Source: Effrenium voratum (lineage: Eukaryota > Sar > Dinophyceae > Suessiales > Symbiodiniaceae). From it: 64,000 nt of DNA. Below, piece after piece: positions 43,732 to 52,968 of this stretch. The position numbers and the translations under genes are program-made. A model generated the notes under the pieces. It did no database searches, was not told where the DNA came from, and saw nothing but the letters and a program-made list of their open reading frames with translations. The stretch lies in the NCBI GenBank assembly GCA_963377175.1, contig CAUJNA010000535.1, positions 1-64,000 on the forward strand, read 5' to 3'. Position 1 is the stretch's first letter; every line of letters begins with the position of its first letter.

Positions 43732-45362
43732 CCGAAAGGGCGGTTTGGCTTCCTTGGGTCGTCCTTCTGGACATGCGAAAGGGTGCCCTAAGACACAGTT
43801 TGCTTCTTTTTTTTAAACATCCCAAAGGGTGTGTGAGATTCCTGTGCACCAAGCAATGTTTGTCGGGGGGAGGGTAGTCTTATCTTCTTCAACATCCTCC
43901 CAGCTAAGTTGCCTAGATTCCCCAACCAACTTAGGTGAACCGGATCCGTGTCAAAATCCGGGCACCCCAAAAAACTGGTGGTTTTTCTTCTGCCGTCCCT
44001 GAGAACCGACATCAAATATGCCTCAAACATACACGCCCAACCGCCCAAGTTGCCACTTTTTAAGCCTTTCGCCCAGGCTGTTCGCTGGAGCCCAGCTTTG
44101 CCCAGATCCAGGCCACGGGCGGCCATTGCTTACCGAGAAAGGCCAGGGTTGCCCCAAGCTGGCGGGATCCAAAACACGTGGGGGTGCATGGCTTTGTGGC
44201 TTCTTTTTTTGGTATAACATGGGTTTGTGGCTCTTTTTTTGGTATAACATGGGTTTGTGGCGCTTTTTTGGGGGGTAACATGGGTTTGCGGCGTTTGTTT
44301 TTACTTGGTCGAATCTTCTTGCGATGGGGTCTTTGGAACTGTGAGACTGCGTCTTGGAGACGCCGAGCCGCGATCTCGGCTCTTGGGTCTCGACCATGGG
44401 CCAAAGGGGGAGGCCCTTTGGGTTCACATTTGGCTTGCTTGGAAGGGGCAAGAGTAGGGACATTTCAAAGACACCTTCTTTGTGTTTGGCTTTTTATCGG
44501 AAATTAGCAGCATCCAATTTATCTTGACACATATGTGTCCTTTTTGCGTCAGCTTGCTTGGTAATGGATCAGATGGCACAGCAGGATTCAGATTGTTAGT
44601 TATGTTCCAGTGCCACCCATTGCACAACCACATTCTGAAAAATATCGCCCCTTGTTTTAAGCATTTTGCTCTTCTTAGCCAACACGTGGTCAGCCCGTGG
44701 TCAACAAGCGCACACGCAGCTGTTTTTCGCCCGAGCTCTGCACGCGACCGCGTCTTCGTCTGAAAACCATGGCCCGTGACCGCCTTATATAGAGAGTCGA
44801 CGCGAGGTTCGAAACTGCCCAGTCGCATGTGGACAACTCAAGATTTGAGTGCCACTTTCTGTGAGATCAAGGGAAACTATCTCCTTTGAAGTGACAAAGT
44901 CTTGGAAACCCCACGTCGGTATCACAAGGCATGAACTGTTGTCCGGTGGAAACTTCTTTTTGTTGGTGGCTTCCCCACTGAAAGTTATCAACAACGAAGT
45001 GTCTATGGGAGATGGTCCCAACCCAAGTCTTATTTGTGAGGGGTGGTCTTTGCCATTTCTCATGGTTTGTTGGCATCTTCTCCCGTGTGGTTGGAGAAGG
45101 CCAAGCTGACATACACCCGAAGGGTTAAGGGTTGCTGAATCTGGTGCGTTGCAAACTCTTGCAGGGAAGCCCTGTAAATCACTGTGGTTCGTGGCTGAGT
45201 TCCTAGAACAAGAGATTGTGGCTGAACTGACTGAACTGACGCGACCTCAAACTTGCGTCTTTGGGCAACTTTGAGACAGTCTCTCAAGCTGAGTTCCGCT
45301 GGTGTTTCGTGTGTTGTTGGCAACCGCGAGGCCGGGTTGAGTAAGGTAGTGCATAAATCCTG

Positions 45363-45681
45363 ACACGCCACTGAGTTTGCCACATGCAAGCTTCGACTAG
45401 ACCGTGCACCTGCTGTCAAACATGTGTTCATCCCAAAATGCCGCGCAGAAAACCACTGTGATTTCCGACTTTCAGCTTCGACAGCCCTGTGTGCAGAGTT
45501 CGCGCAGGAACTTGTCAGCAGAGTTCATTTTCCGAGACATTTGCAAAGCGCACTGGAAAACAAAATGCTCGAGGCTCAGGGTTTTGAATGGAATGCCCTC
45601 GCGCATCGATCCTTGAGACCAGCCGGGACATCCAGTCCTGAAAGAGCACTAGGCGCAGGTGCTGTGAAAACTTTCAGCTGA
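45363..45681 (+). CDS. hypothetical ORF fragment, unknown function
   Basis: Open frame of ~105 codons from just after a TGA to TGA. It includes KLRLDRAPAVKHVFIPKC, then RAENHCDFRLSASTALCAEF, then AQELVSRVHFPRHLQSALEN. It looks protein-like (mixed helix, balanced composition) but I recognise no family. It has no good ATG before 45422 and could be a 3' exon or the remnant of a mobile-element gene. Confidence 0.3.
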
Positions 45682-46328
45682 GGACATGCTACACAGTGCT
45701 GCAAGCGTAGGTCGGCGCCGACAGCTGGTCTTGAGCGGGAGTGCTCATTATCTGGCAGGCGTATGTTCTTGAGCAGATGTGCTTATAATTTTTGCGTGTA
45801 GGTGCAGTGCTAGGCGTGCGTATCATTGGCAAGCGACGCCCAGAAAAAGCCAAAAATTAGCACGTGCCCAGAAAGTCGAAACCGTGGCCAAAAAGCAGGC
45901 GCCGCCTGCACCATGGGTGCAAGCTATCCAGTGGCAACAAAACACATGGGAGCCCTGATTCAATCCTCTCTCAATGATTTTGATTGGACTGGCTGCATCC
46001 TCGCTTGTCCATATCAAACCTGGATGAGCAGCACAAGGCGTTGCTTGTTGGGTGTGAAGCAACCTAAATGGGACCTCAATGGCCCGCTCGCAACACGCCG
46101 TTCTCCCAAATAGCCTCTGGCCGGATTGGCGAAGCCAATATCGGCTTATCGTCATCGCAAGGATAGCTGGCTCAAAGTGCATCTGCGCCATGCTGCCAAA
46201 CCGCTCAGCCGTACGCTTCATTGGGTCAAGGTGCTTCAGGGGCCTTTTCCCAGTGAGTATTCGGGTCATCCGCTGCTTCTGGGGCGTTGGCAAAAGTGAC
46301 ATCGCCCCGTCGCGTTTCTCAGCTCCGA
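45682..46328. other. unassigned stretch
   Basis: Short motif-free ORFs on both strands; no repeat or gene recognised. Confidence 0.45.
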
Positions 46329-46471
46329 GTGAGAATCCTCGCCGAGGCTCCACTGGGATTGTCCTGCTGGTCCTCGCGGCAGTTTTTGCGGCTCCGGCGC
46401 CTCGGTTGTTCGCTGTTCGGGTCACAGAATTTGGCTTTGACCATCAAGCTTGGATTGGTGGTTTGGAATAA
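46329..46471 (+). CDS. candidate exon, signal-anchor-like (paralogue of 63356)
   Basis: Frame reads ENPRRGSTGIVLLVLAAVFA, then APAPRLFAVRV and stops at TAA. The core RGS-G-IVLL-AAVFAAPA-RL recurs at 63373-63447 with about three-quarters nucleotide identity and mostly synonymous or conservative changes, which argues that this frame is or was translated. The hydrophobic helix ending in AAPA resembles a signal peptide. No initiating ATG is evident nearby. Confidence 0.4.
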
Positions 46472-47070
46472 ACTCCAATCCACCAATTCAGATAGCAAAG
46501 TAAGTGGAGGCTACTCGGCTGGAATGGAATGATGCAACCACCACTTTGGTCCATCATGGGCAACAGCACCAAGTGGCCCTGGCTTTCCGTCCTTTTGGGG
46601 CCAACAGTAGATGCCTCTGAGTTGCTGACAGTGCCGCTCGGTCTCATGAAGCAGTTTCGCCAGAGCATCCCCAGCATGCGTAGGTCGAAAAGTGTTGCGT
46701 CGGTTCAATTTTTAAGACCCCCCATCCCCCTTAAAGGTGGGTAAACCTTCTCCCTGTGCGGTCCTTGGACCCGGTGCGGGCACAAGGCCGCCTTTTGCCT
46801 TTTAAAGGGGCCCGCATCACAAATTGGGCCCCAATTTTTGACCGTGGCTCTAAAATGCAAACGCGGTTTGCGTGGGATACGGAGTGAATCAAGTTCTGAT
46901 ATTTGGAACGCTGAGGCGTTCCTGGCACCTCGCACGGGTCCCAACGTGGAGGCTTGAGAGGGCGGGATATGGGTGAAGTGCTCCGCAGAACAAAGGGAAA
47001 TATGAGGCTGCCGTAGCTGAGCTTTTATTGTATCGCTATATACGGATATACATATATATATATATACGTG

Positions 47071-47101
<31 letters not shown>

Positions 47102-47423
47102 GACCATATTCAATTGTCATAGTGCCTCTAGATGATGCCCTTTTACCCTTTTTTGGGGGAGGGTTCCCCAACTACAATAGACATACAGAAAAATGGGTAC
47201 CCTTCTTCTAACCTATTTACAGGAGGACCTAGCTGGAGTCGCTGGGTCTTTTGTGAGCGCTACGCAAAATAAGATCTGTAAGCGCTATGCGTGTTGGTGA
47301 GGTGCAGGTCAGGTGGCCAGCACAAAGTCCTCCCCTGCTATTTACATGAAGTTCACATGTCCTTCAGGTAGATGTAGTGCCTCCTGTTCCTGAAGCATTT
47401 CACCCTGGCGCGCCTGGGCCCAG
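46472..47423. other. unassigned stretch
   Basis: AT microsatellite at 47035-47102; otherwise no supported feature. Confidence 0.5.
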
Positions 47424-47541
47424 GTGGACGGCCGAGTGGCGGCCATCGCGGCGGGGCTGGCGCCCTTGGCGGTGCAGCAGCCGGCCCACGCCTACGACAG
47501 CGTGGTGGCGATGCTGCAGAGCCGGGGCGCCGAGAACTCCT
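47424..47541 (+). CDS. candidate exon with lumenal-transit-like motif
   Basis: Follows GCCTGGGCCCAG, phase 0. Reads VDGRVAAIAAGLAPLAVQQ, then PAHAYDSVVAMLQSRGAENS. A hydrophobic stretch ending A-H-A-Y-D resembles a thylakoid-lumen or signal cleavage site (AxA). The 3' border is uncertain. Strong GC3 bias supports coding; targeting is inference. Confidence 0.4.
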
Positions 47542-48115
47542 GGGGCCTTGCACCGAGAACCCGGCAAGGATCGCCACAGAATGTTGACCCCATAGAAATG
47601 AAGCCCAGTTTATGGCGTTTATGGATAGGGGGATGGGTGGGGGCCCTCAAAAAGTGATGATTGCCCACGAAACCCAAGAAACACCCCCCTATTCATTCAT
47701 GTCTTGGGAGGCTTTCGATGGCAAGGCGCTTGGAGGAGGCGGAAACGCCAGAGGGTGTACCGCCCACCTGATTGAAGGGATGGTGATGGATGAATTCAAT
47801 AAGAATTGAAATTTCGTTGGCTGATCGTCCGCACTTCTCATCATGAGCGGGAAAAGATTGCCTCGAACAGAAAGATAAGTTAAGGGGCAATCTAAATCTT
47901 TGTGTGCCGCCTTTAGGGGAGGGGGGGGTTCTGAAAGGATCAGCATTGCAAACTTTATTGTTGAATTTCGTTTTGTTTGATGCAGGTCATGGACATCTAT
48001 TCGCTGCATTGTTTTTTTTTTTTTTGGTAAATGTGCTCAGGGGGTGGCAACGGATTGCTGACAGTGATCGGGGTTTGCGTGGACACATTCCCAAGTAGGC
48101 AACCACAAGCACTCT

Positions 48116-48166
48116 CTCTATCTCTCCCTCACTCTCTGTCTCTCTCTCTCTCTATCTCTCTCTGAT
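48116..48166. repeat. CT microsatellite
   Basis: (CT)n with A and G interruptions. Confidence 0.9.
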
Positions 48167-48555
48167 GTCCTGGGTCTGTGGGACATGGCCAGTATTTCGT
48201 CTCTCCCTATCATGCCCCTGCCCGTTTAGCAAGATCGCTTGCACTGCTTTGTGTGGTGTGGAACCCTCCAGGAGTACACCGGAGCCCGACAAAAGTCCTA
48301 CGAAGCATCCCAGGTGTCGTGTTCCTTTCAGGGAGAAGTCTGAACATCCACAGCGGTGAAGGGATGCATAGGCCCAAAGCCAAGGACCATGGATGCTGCG
48401 GGTCGAAAATTGAAGCTCCAGCTAGGGGGCAGACTTCGGCTCGTGCCCTTTGTTCCCCCTTTTTCTTGGGAGCAGCGTTGGAGACTAAAGTCGACGGTTG
48501 GATTCAGGCAAGATCTGCCGTTGGGTCTTGTTCGAATCATGAGCAGTACGTATGT

Positions 48556-48612
48556 CCTGACATTAGGAGCCCCTTTTGGGTGGTTTCAAAGGGAAGCCCA
48601 AAAAGGATCCCA
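48556..48612 (-). mobile_element. MITE-like element, family 2
   Basis: Plus strand CCCCTTTTGGGTGGTTTCAA then AGGGAAGCCCAAAAAGGATC; reverse complement fits the family-2 core. Confidence 0.45.
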
Positions 48613-48744
48613 ACCAGAACTGTGAAGACGCGAAGCATCGCTTCCTGCCTGCTTCACAGATGTCAGTTGCGACAACTCCTCACGAACCCCTAGTTTTTTT
48701 TTTGAGACATGTTTGATCTATGTTTGCAATTCCCAAGTAGGTAC

Positions 48745-48842
48745 CCTCCCACCAGCTAACATGGACGTGCGCGACCCCTGTAGAAAGACTACTTTCCTCT
48801 TGGAAAGGGCCTTGTTGCACTTCCATGTTAGTTGGTGGGAGG
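48745..48842. mobile_element. palindromic MITE
   Basis: Inverted arms CCTCCCACCAGCTAACATGG and its inverse extend over about 27 bases (through GTGC) with two mismatches; total 98 bp. Unrelated in sequence to the other palindromes. Confidence 0.75.
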
Positions 48843-49040
48843 TTCGGCTTGTTTTGGCCTCGCGGGGTGCTCGTTCCTTCCAAGGCTGGCTGGCCACTTG
48901 GCGTGAAGGGGAGTTACTTTTCGGTTTTGGGAAGCCCCCCGGAACCCCACTTCCACTATTTTTGGAAGAGGGTACATGCCCATTTGTTCCATGGAAGCCA
49001 GCAGAAGCGAGCCATTGCGAAGTTTTTGGTTGAGGGGATC

Positions 49041-49172
49041 ATATATATATATATAATATGGGTGTGTCCTTTTTTGGGGCAACTCCAAAATGGTGCGTGT
49101 CTCTTCTGGTTTCCTTTGAACCAACCACAAAAGGGGTAGCACTAAAAAGATCAAACCCATATATATATATAT
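49041..49172. mobile_element. family-2 MITE flanked by inverted AT-GGGT ends
   Basis: A family-2 core (49068-49140: CCAAAATGG, TTCTGGTTTCCTTTGAACC, AACCACAAAAGGGGT) sits between TATATATAATATGGGT on the left and ACCCATATATATATATATG on the right, an inverted pair. Confidence 0.5.
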
Positions 49173-49352
49173 GCTCACCCCCCCCTGCATGACCTACCTT
49201 TTAGCTAAAAAAAGCAGGATCTCATCTATCATTTGCCCCTCCCTTCATCGCTATTGGTGGGGCACAGCACTTGGTTTTCATTGCACACGCGAGCAAAACA
49301 CAAAACTAATTATCTTCAATGCTTATTGATTGAAGCAATGGAAAACCTGTTC

Positions 49353-49386
49353 CATTATGTTATTCACCGCCACTCATAACATAATG
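49353..49386. promoter_or_regulatory. perfect inverted repeat (hairpin)
   Basis: CATTATGTTAT and ATAACATAATG, 11-bp perfect arms with a 12-base loop, 70 bases upstream of the ATPase start. It could be a viral regulatory hairpin or a remnant of an element end; function unknown. Confidence 0.5.
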
Positions 49387-49457
49387 ATGTTCCATTTAAT
49401 ATTAATGACAAGTTTTTTTTTTTAAATATAATTTTCTATATTTCTTTAATATCAACT

Positions 49458-50241
49458 ATGACAGATGTCCCAATAATAAAACCAATAAACATAACTGAAT
49501 ATGAATTCAAACAATCCAAATATGAGCACGTGCTAAAATTACCAATTAGAAGTATTATAGTTGCTTCATCGACGGGAGGCAAAACAGTTTTAGTCCAAAA
49601 CCTTATCTTGAATGTTTATAGAAATTCATTTGCAAGAATATTTATATTTTCCCCCAGCGTTCATAATGACCCAACTTTTACAGAAGTTAAACAATACATC
49701 AGGGATGAATTGCACGTGGATGATGAAAAAGAACAAATTGATTTTGATAATTATAATCCAAGTGATTTAGAAAATGTAATTGAAAGACAGAAGAAAATAA
49801 TTAATTATATGAAGTCTAAAAAGATAAAGAAACTACATTCAATATTAATCGTTATAGATGACCACGCATTCAATATTCATCGTTGTGGATGACCACGCAG
49901 ACGATCCTAAATTTGTTAGATATAGTAAATTATTACACGGACTTTTACAAGAGGCAGGCACGATGCAGTAAGTGTAATTTGTTCAACACAAAATATAATG
50001 TTTTAGTGCCTATCATTCGTTTAAATGCCAGTTCATTAGGTTGAAAAATGCAAGTGAGTTAATGAGTTTTATTGAAGAAAATAGCGCCATTGTTGATAAA
50101 CAGCAATTATTAGATATGTATCATCAAGCCGTTAATGACGCACCTTATAGTTTCTTCTACGTGAATATGAATGCTAAAGACATTAACAAAATGTTTCATA
50201 TCAGATTTGAACAGGCATTTCAAATTACGAATGATGAATAA
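49458..50241 (+). pseudogene. A32-like viral DNA-packaging ATPase, frameshifted
   Basis: The intact enzyme of this FtsK/HerA-superfamily family would power genome packaging into capsids. The first frame (ATG 49458) carries Walker A ASSTGGKT and Walker B ILIVIDDHA. A 31-bp imperfect tandem duplication (49836-49897) repeats the Walker B segment (IFIVVDDHA) and shifts the frame, so the first frame stops at 49892. Sequence then continues in the new frame to AGTMQ, followed by at least two more frame changes and stops around 49970-50040. The C-terminal part (RLKNASELMSFIEENSA ... APYSFFYVNMNAKDI ... FHIRFEQAF) is open from ~50041 to 50241. Product would be non-functional. Closest recognised group: ATPases of nucleocytoviruses and related protist virus-like elements; exact affiliation not determined. 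Confidence 0.85.
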
Positions 50242-50271
50242 AGATATTCTAATTTAATATAATATAGTAAT

Positions 50272-50508
50272 ATGCCAATGAAACTATGTAGATGTGGTGG
50301 ATTTTATCGTAGAGGTAATTGTAATTTTCATACTAATTCTTGGATACATAAACTTTATAAAGTATTGAAAAGAAGGGCAACAGACGAGGAATTATTAAGA
50401 TGTCAAAATAATTTTGTTGATGAAGAAGATTTAATAGATGATATAAGTAGTACTACTTCAACAACAATACCAGAGGATAAAATGACAGATTATGATAGCA
50501 ATCAATAA
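50272..50508 (+). CDS. small Cys/His protein of the viral insertion
   Basis: 78 aa, ATG start, intact. The N-terminus reads MPMKLCRCGGFYRRGNCNFH with a CxC ... CxxH cluster and a further His (WIH) that could bind zinc; the C-terminus is acidic and Ser/Thr-rich. It lies 30 bases after the ATPase pseudogene on the same strand. Function unknown. The intact frame, in contrast to its neighbours, may be chance because it is short. Confidence 0.5.
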   Translation: MPMKLCRCGGFYRRGNCNFHTNSWIHKLYKVLKRRATDEELLRCQNNFVDEEDLIDDISSTTSTTIPEDKMTDYDSNQ

Positions 50509-50534
50509 TATTATTATATGTTAATATTATTAAT

Positions 50535-50743
50535 TTAAATTAACGAAGCATTGCAAAATTGTAAGGCAGGAAGTTTATATATTAATTTGTCAGATTTTTC
50601 TTTCTCTAGTGTCTCAATTCGTGTCACACATTCTTGAAGAGATTTAGTAATTAAAGTGTCTGCTCGTGTTTTTTCTCTATACTTAAATTCTTAATGTCTT
50701 CCAAACTATTATTTTCATTATTTTTACTTTTACCAACACCCAT
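50535..50743 (-). pseudogene. small viral-insertion gene, one frameshift
   Basis: The minus strand starts MGVGKSKNNENNSLEDIKN, then a one-base frame change leads into a longer frame including TLITKSLQECVTRIETLEKE and ending at a TAA (50535). The two frames read as one ~70-aa Lys/Glu-rich, possibly coiled-coil protein. MGVGKSK is a possible N-myristoylation start, a weak inference. It is convergent with the Cys/His gene. Confidence 0.5.
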
Positions 50744-50757
50744 TATATATGCTATTA

Positions 50758-50838
50758 TTAAGATTTCAATTTTTCAAAATTATCTTTTTGTGGTTCTTCT
50801 TCTTCGTCTTCAGTTGGTGCTGGTATTTCTGTTGTGTT
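50758..50838 (-). pseudogene. C-terminal remnant of a viral-insertion gene
   Basis: The minus-strand frame ends in an acidic tail: EIPAPTEDEEEEPQKDNFEK followed by LKS and stop. Upstream (higher coordinates) the frame runs straight into the foldback repeat, so the 5' part of the gene is missing. Biased A/T codons match the rest of the insertion. Confidence 0.5.
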
Positions 50839-51052
50839 AGATGTCTGGCCCACGACAAAATCTTGGATTCTTGGTTTTCTCGAGGTTTTCTTGGTTTTCC
50901 TTGTTTTACTTGGGAATTCTTGGTTTTTTGCTGGAAATCCAAAAAAACCCTAGTGATTCTTGTTTTTTTGCTGGAAATCCAAGAATTCCCAAGTAAAATC
51001 AAGAAAACCAAGAAAACCTCGAGAAAACCAAGAATCCAAGAATCCAAGATTT
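50838..51052. mobile_element. foldback element, shorter copy
   Basis: Starts AGATGTCTGGCCCACGACAA like the next element and ends with the inverse of its arm (AAGAATCCAAGATTTT). ~80-bp inverted arms surround one or two copies of the 40-bp core unit. The right terminal bases are missing. It abuts the truncated viral gene. Confidence 0.7.
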
Positions 51053-51056
51053 TCAT

Positions 51057-51486
51057 GTAGATGTCTGGCCCACGACAAAATCTTGGATTCTTGGTTTTCT
51101 CGAGGTTTTTTTGGTTTTCCTTGTTTTACTTGGGAATTCTTGGTTTTTTGCTGGAAATCCAAAAAAACCCTAGTAAATCTTGGTTTTTTGCTGGAAATCC
51201 AAAAAAACCCTAGTAATTCTTGGTTTTTTGCTGGAAATCCAAACAAACCCTAGTAAATCTTGGTTTTTTGCTGGAAATCCAAAAAAACCCTAGTAATTCT
51301 TGGGTTTTTGCTGGAAATCCAAACAAACCCTAGTAAATCTTGGTTTTTTGCTGGAAATCCAAAAAAAACCCTAGTAATTCTTGGTTTTTTGCTGGAAATC
51401 CAAGAATTCCCAAGTAAAAGCAAGAAAACCAAGAAAACCTCGAGAAAACCAAGAATCCAAGATTTTGTAGTGGACCAAACATCTAC
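51057..51486. mobile_element. foldback element with 40-bp tandem core
   Basis: Terminal GTAGATGTCTGGCCCAC on the left is matched by GTGGACCAAACATCTAC on the right. The inverted arms are about 100 bp with few mismatches and centre on CTCGAG. Between them are about seven 40-bp units (TCTTGGTTTTTTGCTGGAAA then TCCAAAAAAACCCTAGTAAT). Units alternate between A7/TAAT and AAACAAA/TAAA types, an 80-bp higher-order pattern. No coding capacity; the Ile/Leu/Phe-rich ORFs across it are repeats. Confidence 0.85.
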
Positions 51487-52671
51487 CTGAAAATCTTGGA
51501 TTCTTGGATTCTTGGTTTTCTCGAGGTTTTCTTGGTTTTATGTGAAAAATGCTAAAATCCCAAGGAATTCTGAAGGTTTTACTGCAAAACCATCAAAAAC
51601 CTAGGGAATTCTTAGTTTTTGACTTAGGGATCTATCTGAAAAACATATCAGTTTTTACACTTGTTTTTTTGAATGCTTTCCTGTTTTTTCTAAAAACAAC
51701 ATGGGTTTTTGCACATTTTTTGCTAAAACCATCAAACCACACTGGTTTTTCTTAATTTTTCAATGGTTGACTGTGTTGTTTTTTAATCGAAAACCATAAA
51801 AAACAGGTGTTTTTTCACTTTTTTATTGTCTGCTAATGGTCCCCAACGACTTTTTGAAAGACAACGGTAGGTCATGCAGGGGGGGGTGACCATATATATA
51901 TACACATGAAGGGACATTATCATGGCGGGAACCTTTCTTTGGTTGCCCCTCAAGCGAAGGGAAGTGCAGAAGCAGACCAGGGTTTCATATATGGGTCCAT
52001 GCAATTGCGGAAATATTGCTGACCCACATATCTCTTTAGGAATGCAAAGTTGGACAATTCACGAGCAGAGTTTGCGAGCATAGTGAGTGCTTCTTTCTTT
52101 GGTGTCCCCATTGGTGAATTTATGTAGTACGTCCAGACCAAGATTGTGTTGTTGGCAATTATTTTTGGAGACAGTCCAACCCTTAAGAACCATCACAACT
52201 GCCTATTTCCAGGATCGAGCCCATGGAGTAGTTGCGTTGCAGCACTTCACTCCCGCTTTTGGAGTGCGAGTTCCGAATTCCAAAAACAACACTCACTTAA
52301 TTAACTTTACCACAAGCCCCTTGTCGTGGGTGTCCTATTCAGATCAATTTTGTTGAACAATGGTACTGGTTTCAGCTTGGTTCTCAGCATTTGCGAGTGC
52401 CGGCTATTTTTTTGGAGAAGGACGCCTAGGACCAGGGTGATCTCAAAGGGATGGCAAATACTGGAGCGTCGCGCGCCACTGATTTGTGTGTTTTGCTCTG
52501 GCAGCCCTGATAGATGCGGATGTCTCAGAAAGGGCCCCAAAGCAATTCTGCTCCTGCGTTGGTCCTCAAATTGGCCCCCCCTTTTGTGAAGCATCGCCCA
52601 ACCCAAAGGAGTTGCCCTCTTTCCAACCATCACGGCCTCGTTGGGCTGGTGCGGACTCGGCTGGATCGGAG
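51487..52671. other. AT-rich transition and host flank
   Basis: Begins with another partial foldback arm (to ~51540), then T/A-rich decayed repeats to ~51835, then ordinary host-like sequence with no supported gene. Confidence 0.5.
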
Positions 52672-52755
52672 GTGGGCGGCATCTCCCTGGTGCTGATCTA
52701 CGGCGCGGCCTTCGTGGCGGCCTTGGCCAACCCCCTCACCAAGCGCCGCATGGAG
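52672..52755 (+). CDS. candidate exon with a transmembrane segment
   Basis: Follows GGATCGGAG; reads VGGISLVLIYGAAFVAALA, then NPLTKRRME; 28 codons, phase 0/0. It ends ATGGAG before GCGATG (GC donor), but the frame stays open to ~52860 (RGRGRDRKALERMEELEAT). The hydrophobic helix followed by KRR suggests a membrane anchor with a cytosolic basic flank. The retroelement begins 200 bases downstream, so it may lie in this gene's intron. Confidence 0.45.
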
Positions 52756-52919
52756 GCGATGCTCGCTCGACCCACTCGGAGGGGGAGAGGTCGCGATAGG
52801 AAGGCCTTGGAACGGATGGAAGAACTTGAGGCTACAGAAGCTCCCAGTACAGCAAAGGCAAGTCTGCCCCGTCCCTTCCCCACCTGTTCCTGTTGGTCGT
52901 GCACTCACTTAGCAATGAT

Positions 52920-52966
<47 letters not shown>
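52920..52966. repeat. GT microsatellite at the retroelement insertion site
   Basis: About 23 GT units run directly into the left terminal repeat; the right repeat also begins with five GT units, so the exact boundary is ambiguous by up to ten bases. Confidence 0.95.

Positions 52967-52968
<2 letters not shown>

Larger units (their letters stand above)
42612..45362. other. stretch without a supported gene
   Basis: Contains two family-1 elements, and a triplicated T-rich unit (GGGTTTGTGGCTTCTTTTTT type) near 44190-44300. Other ORFs lack motifs. Confidence 0.45.
47542..49289. other. stretch with repeats and small elements only
   Basis: Holds a CT microsatellite, a palindromic element, two family-2 elements and AT tracts; no gene supported. 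Confidence 0.5.
49290..50838 (+). mobile_element. AT-rich virus-derived insertion (EVE fragment)
   Basis: Base composition drops sharply (roughly a quarter to a third G+C) compared with the host flanks, and codon use is A/T-ending throughout. It contains a packaging-ATPase pseudogene, a small Cys/His ORF and two damaged minus-strand genes, an arrangement typical of compact DNA viruses or virus-like elements (nucleocytoviruses, virophages, polinton-like viruses all carry A32/FtsK-type ATPases). No capsid, polymerase or integrase gene is present, so it is a fragment. Its right end is cut by a foldback element. Confidence 0.75.

Noticed and set aside
51139..51400. Interstitial telomere repeats (AAACCCTAG in the 40-bp units)
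   Set aside because: The motif occurs once per 40-bp unit and is not tandem CCCTAAA; it is part of the foldback core.
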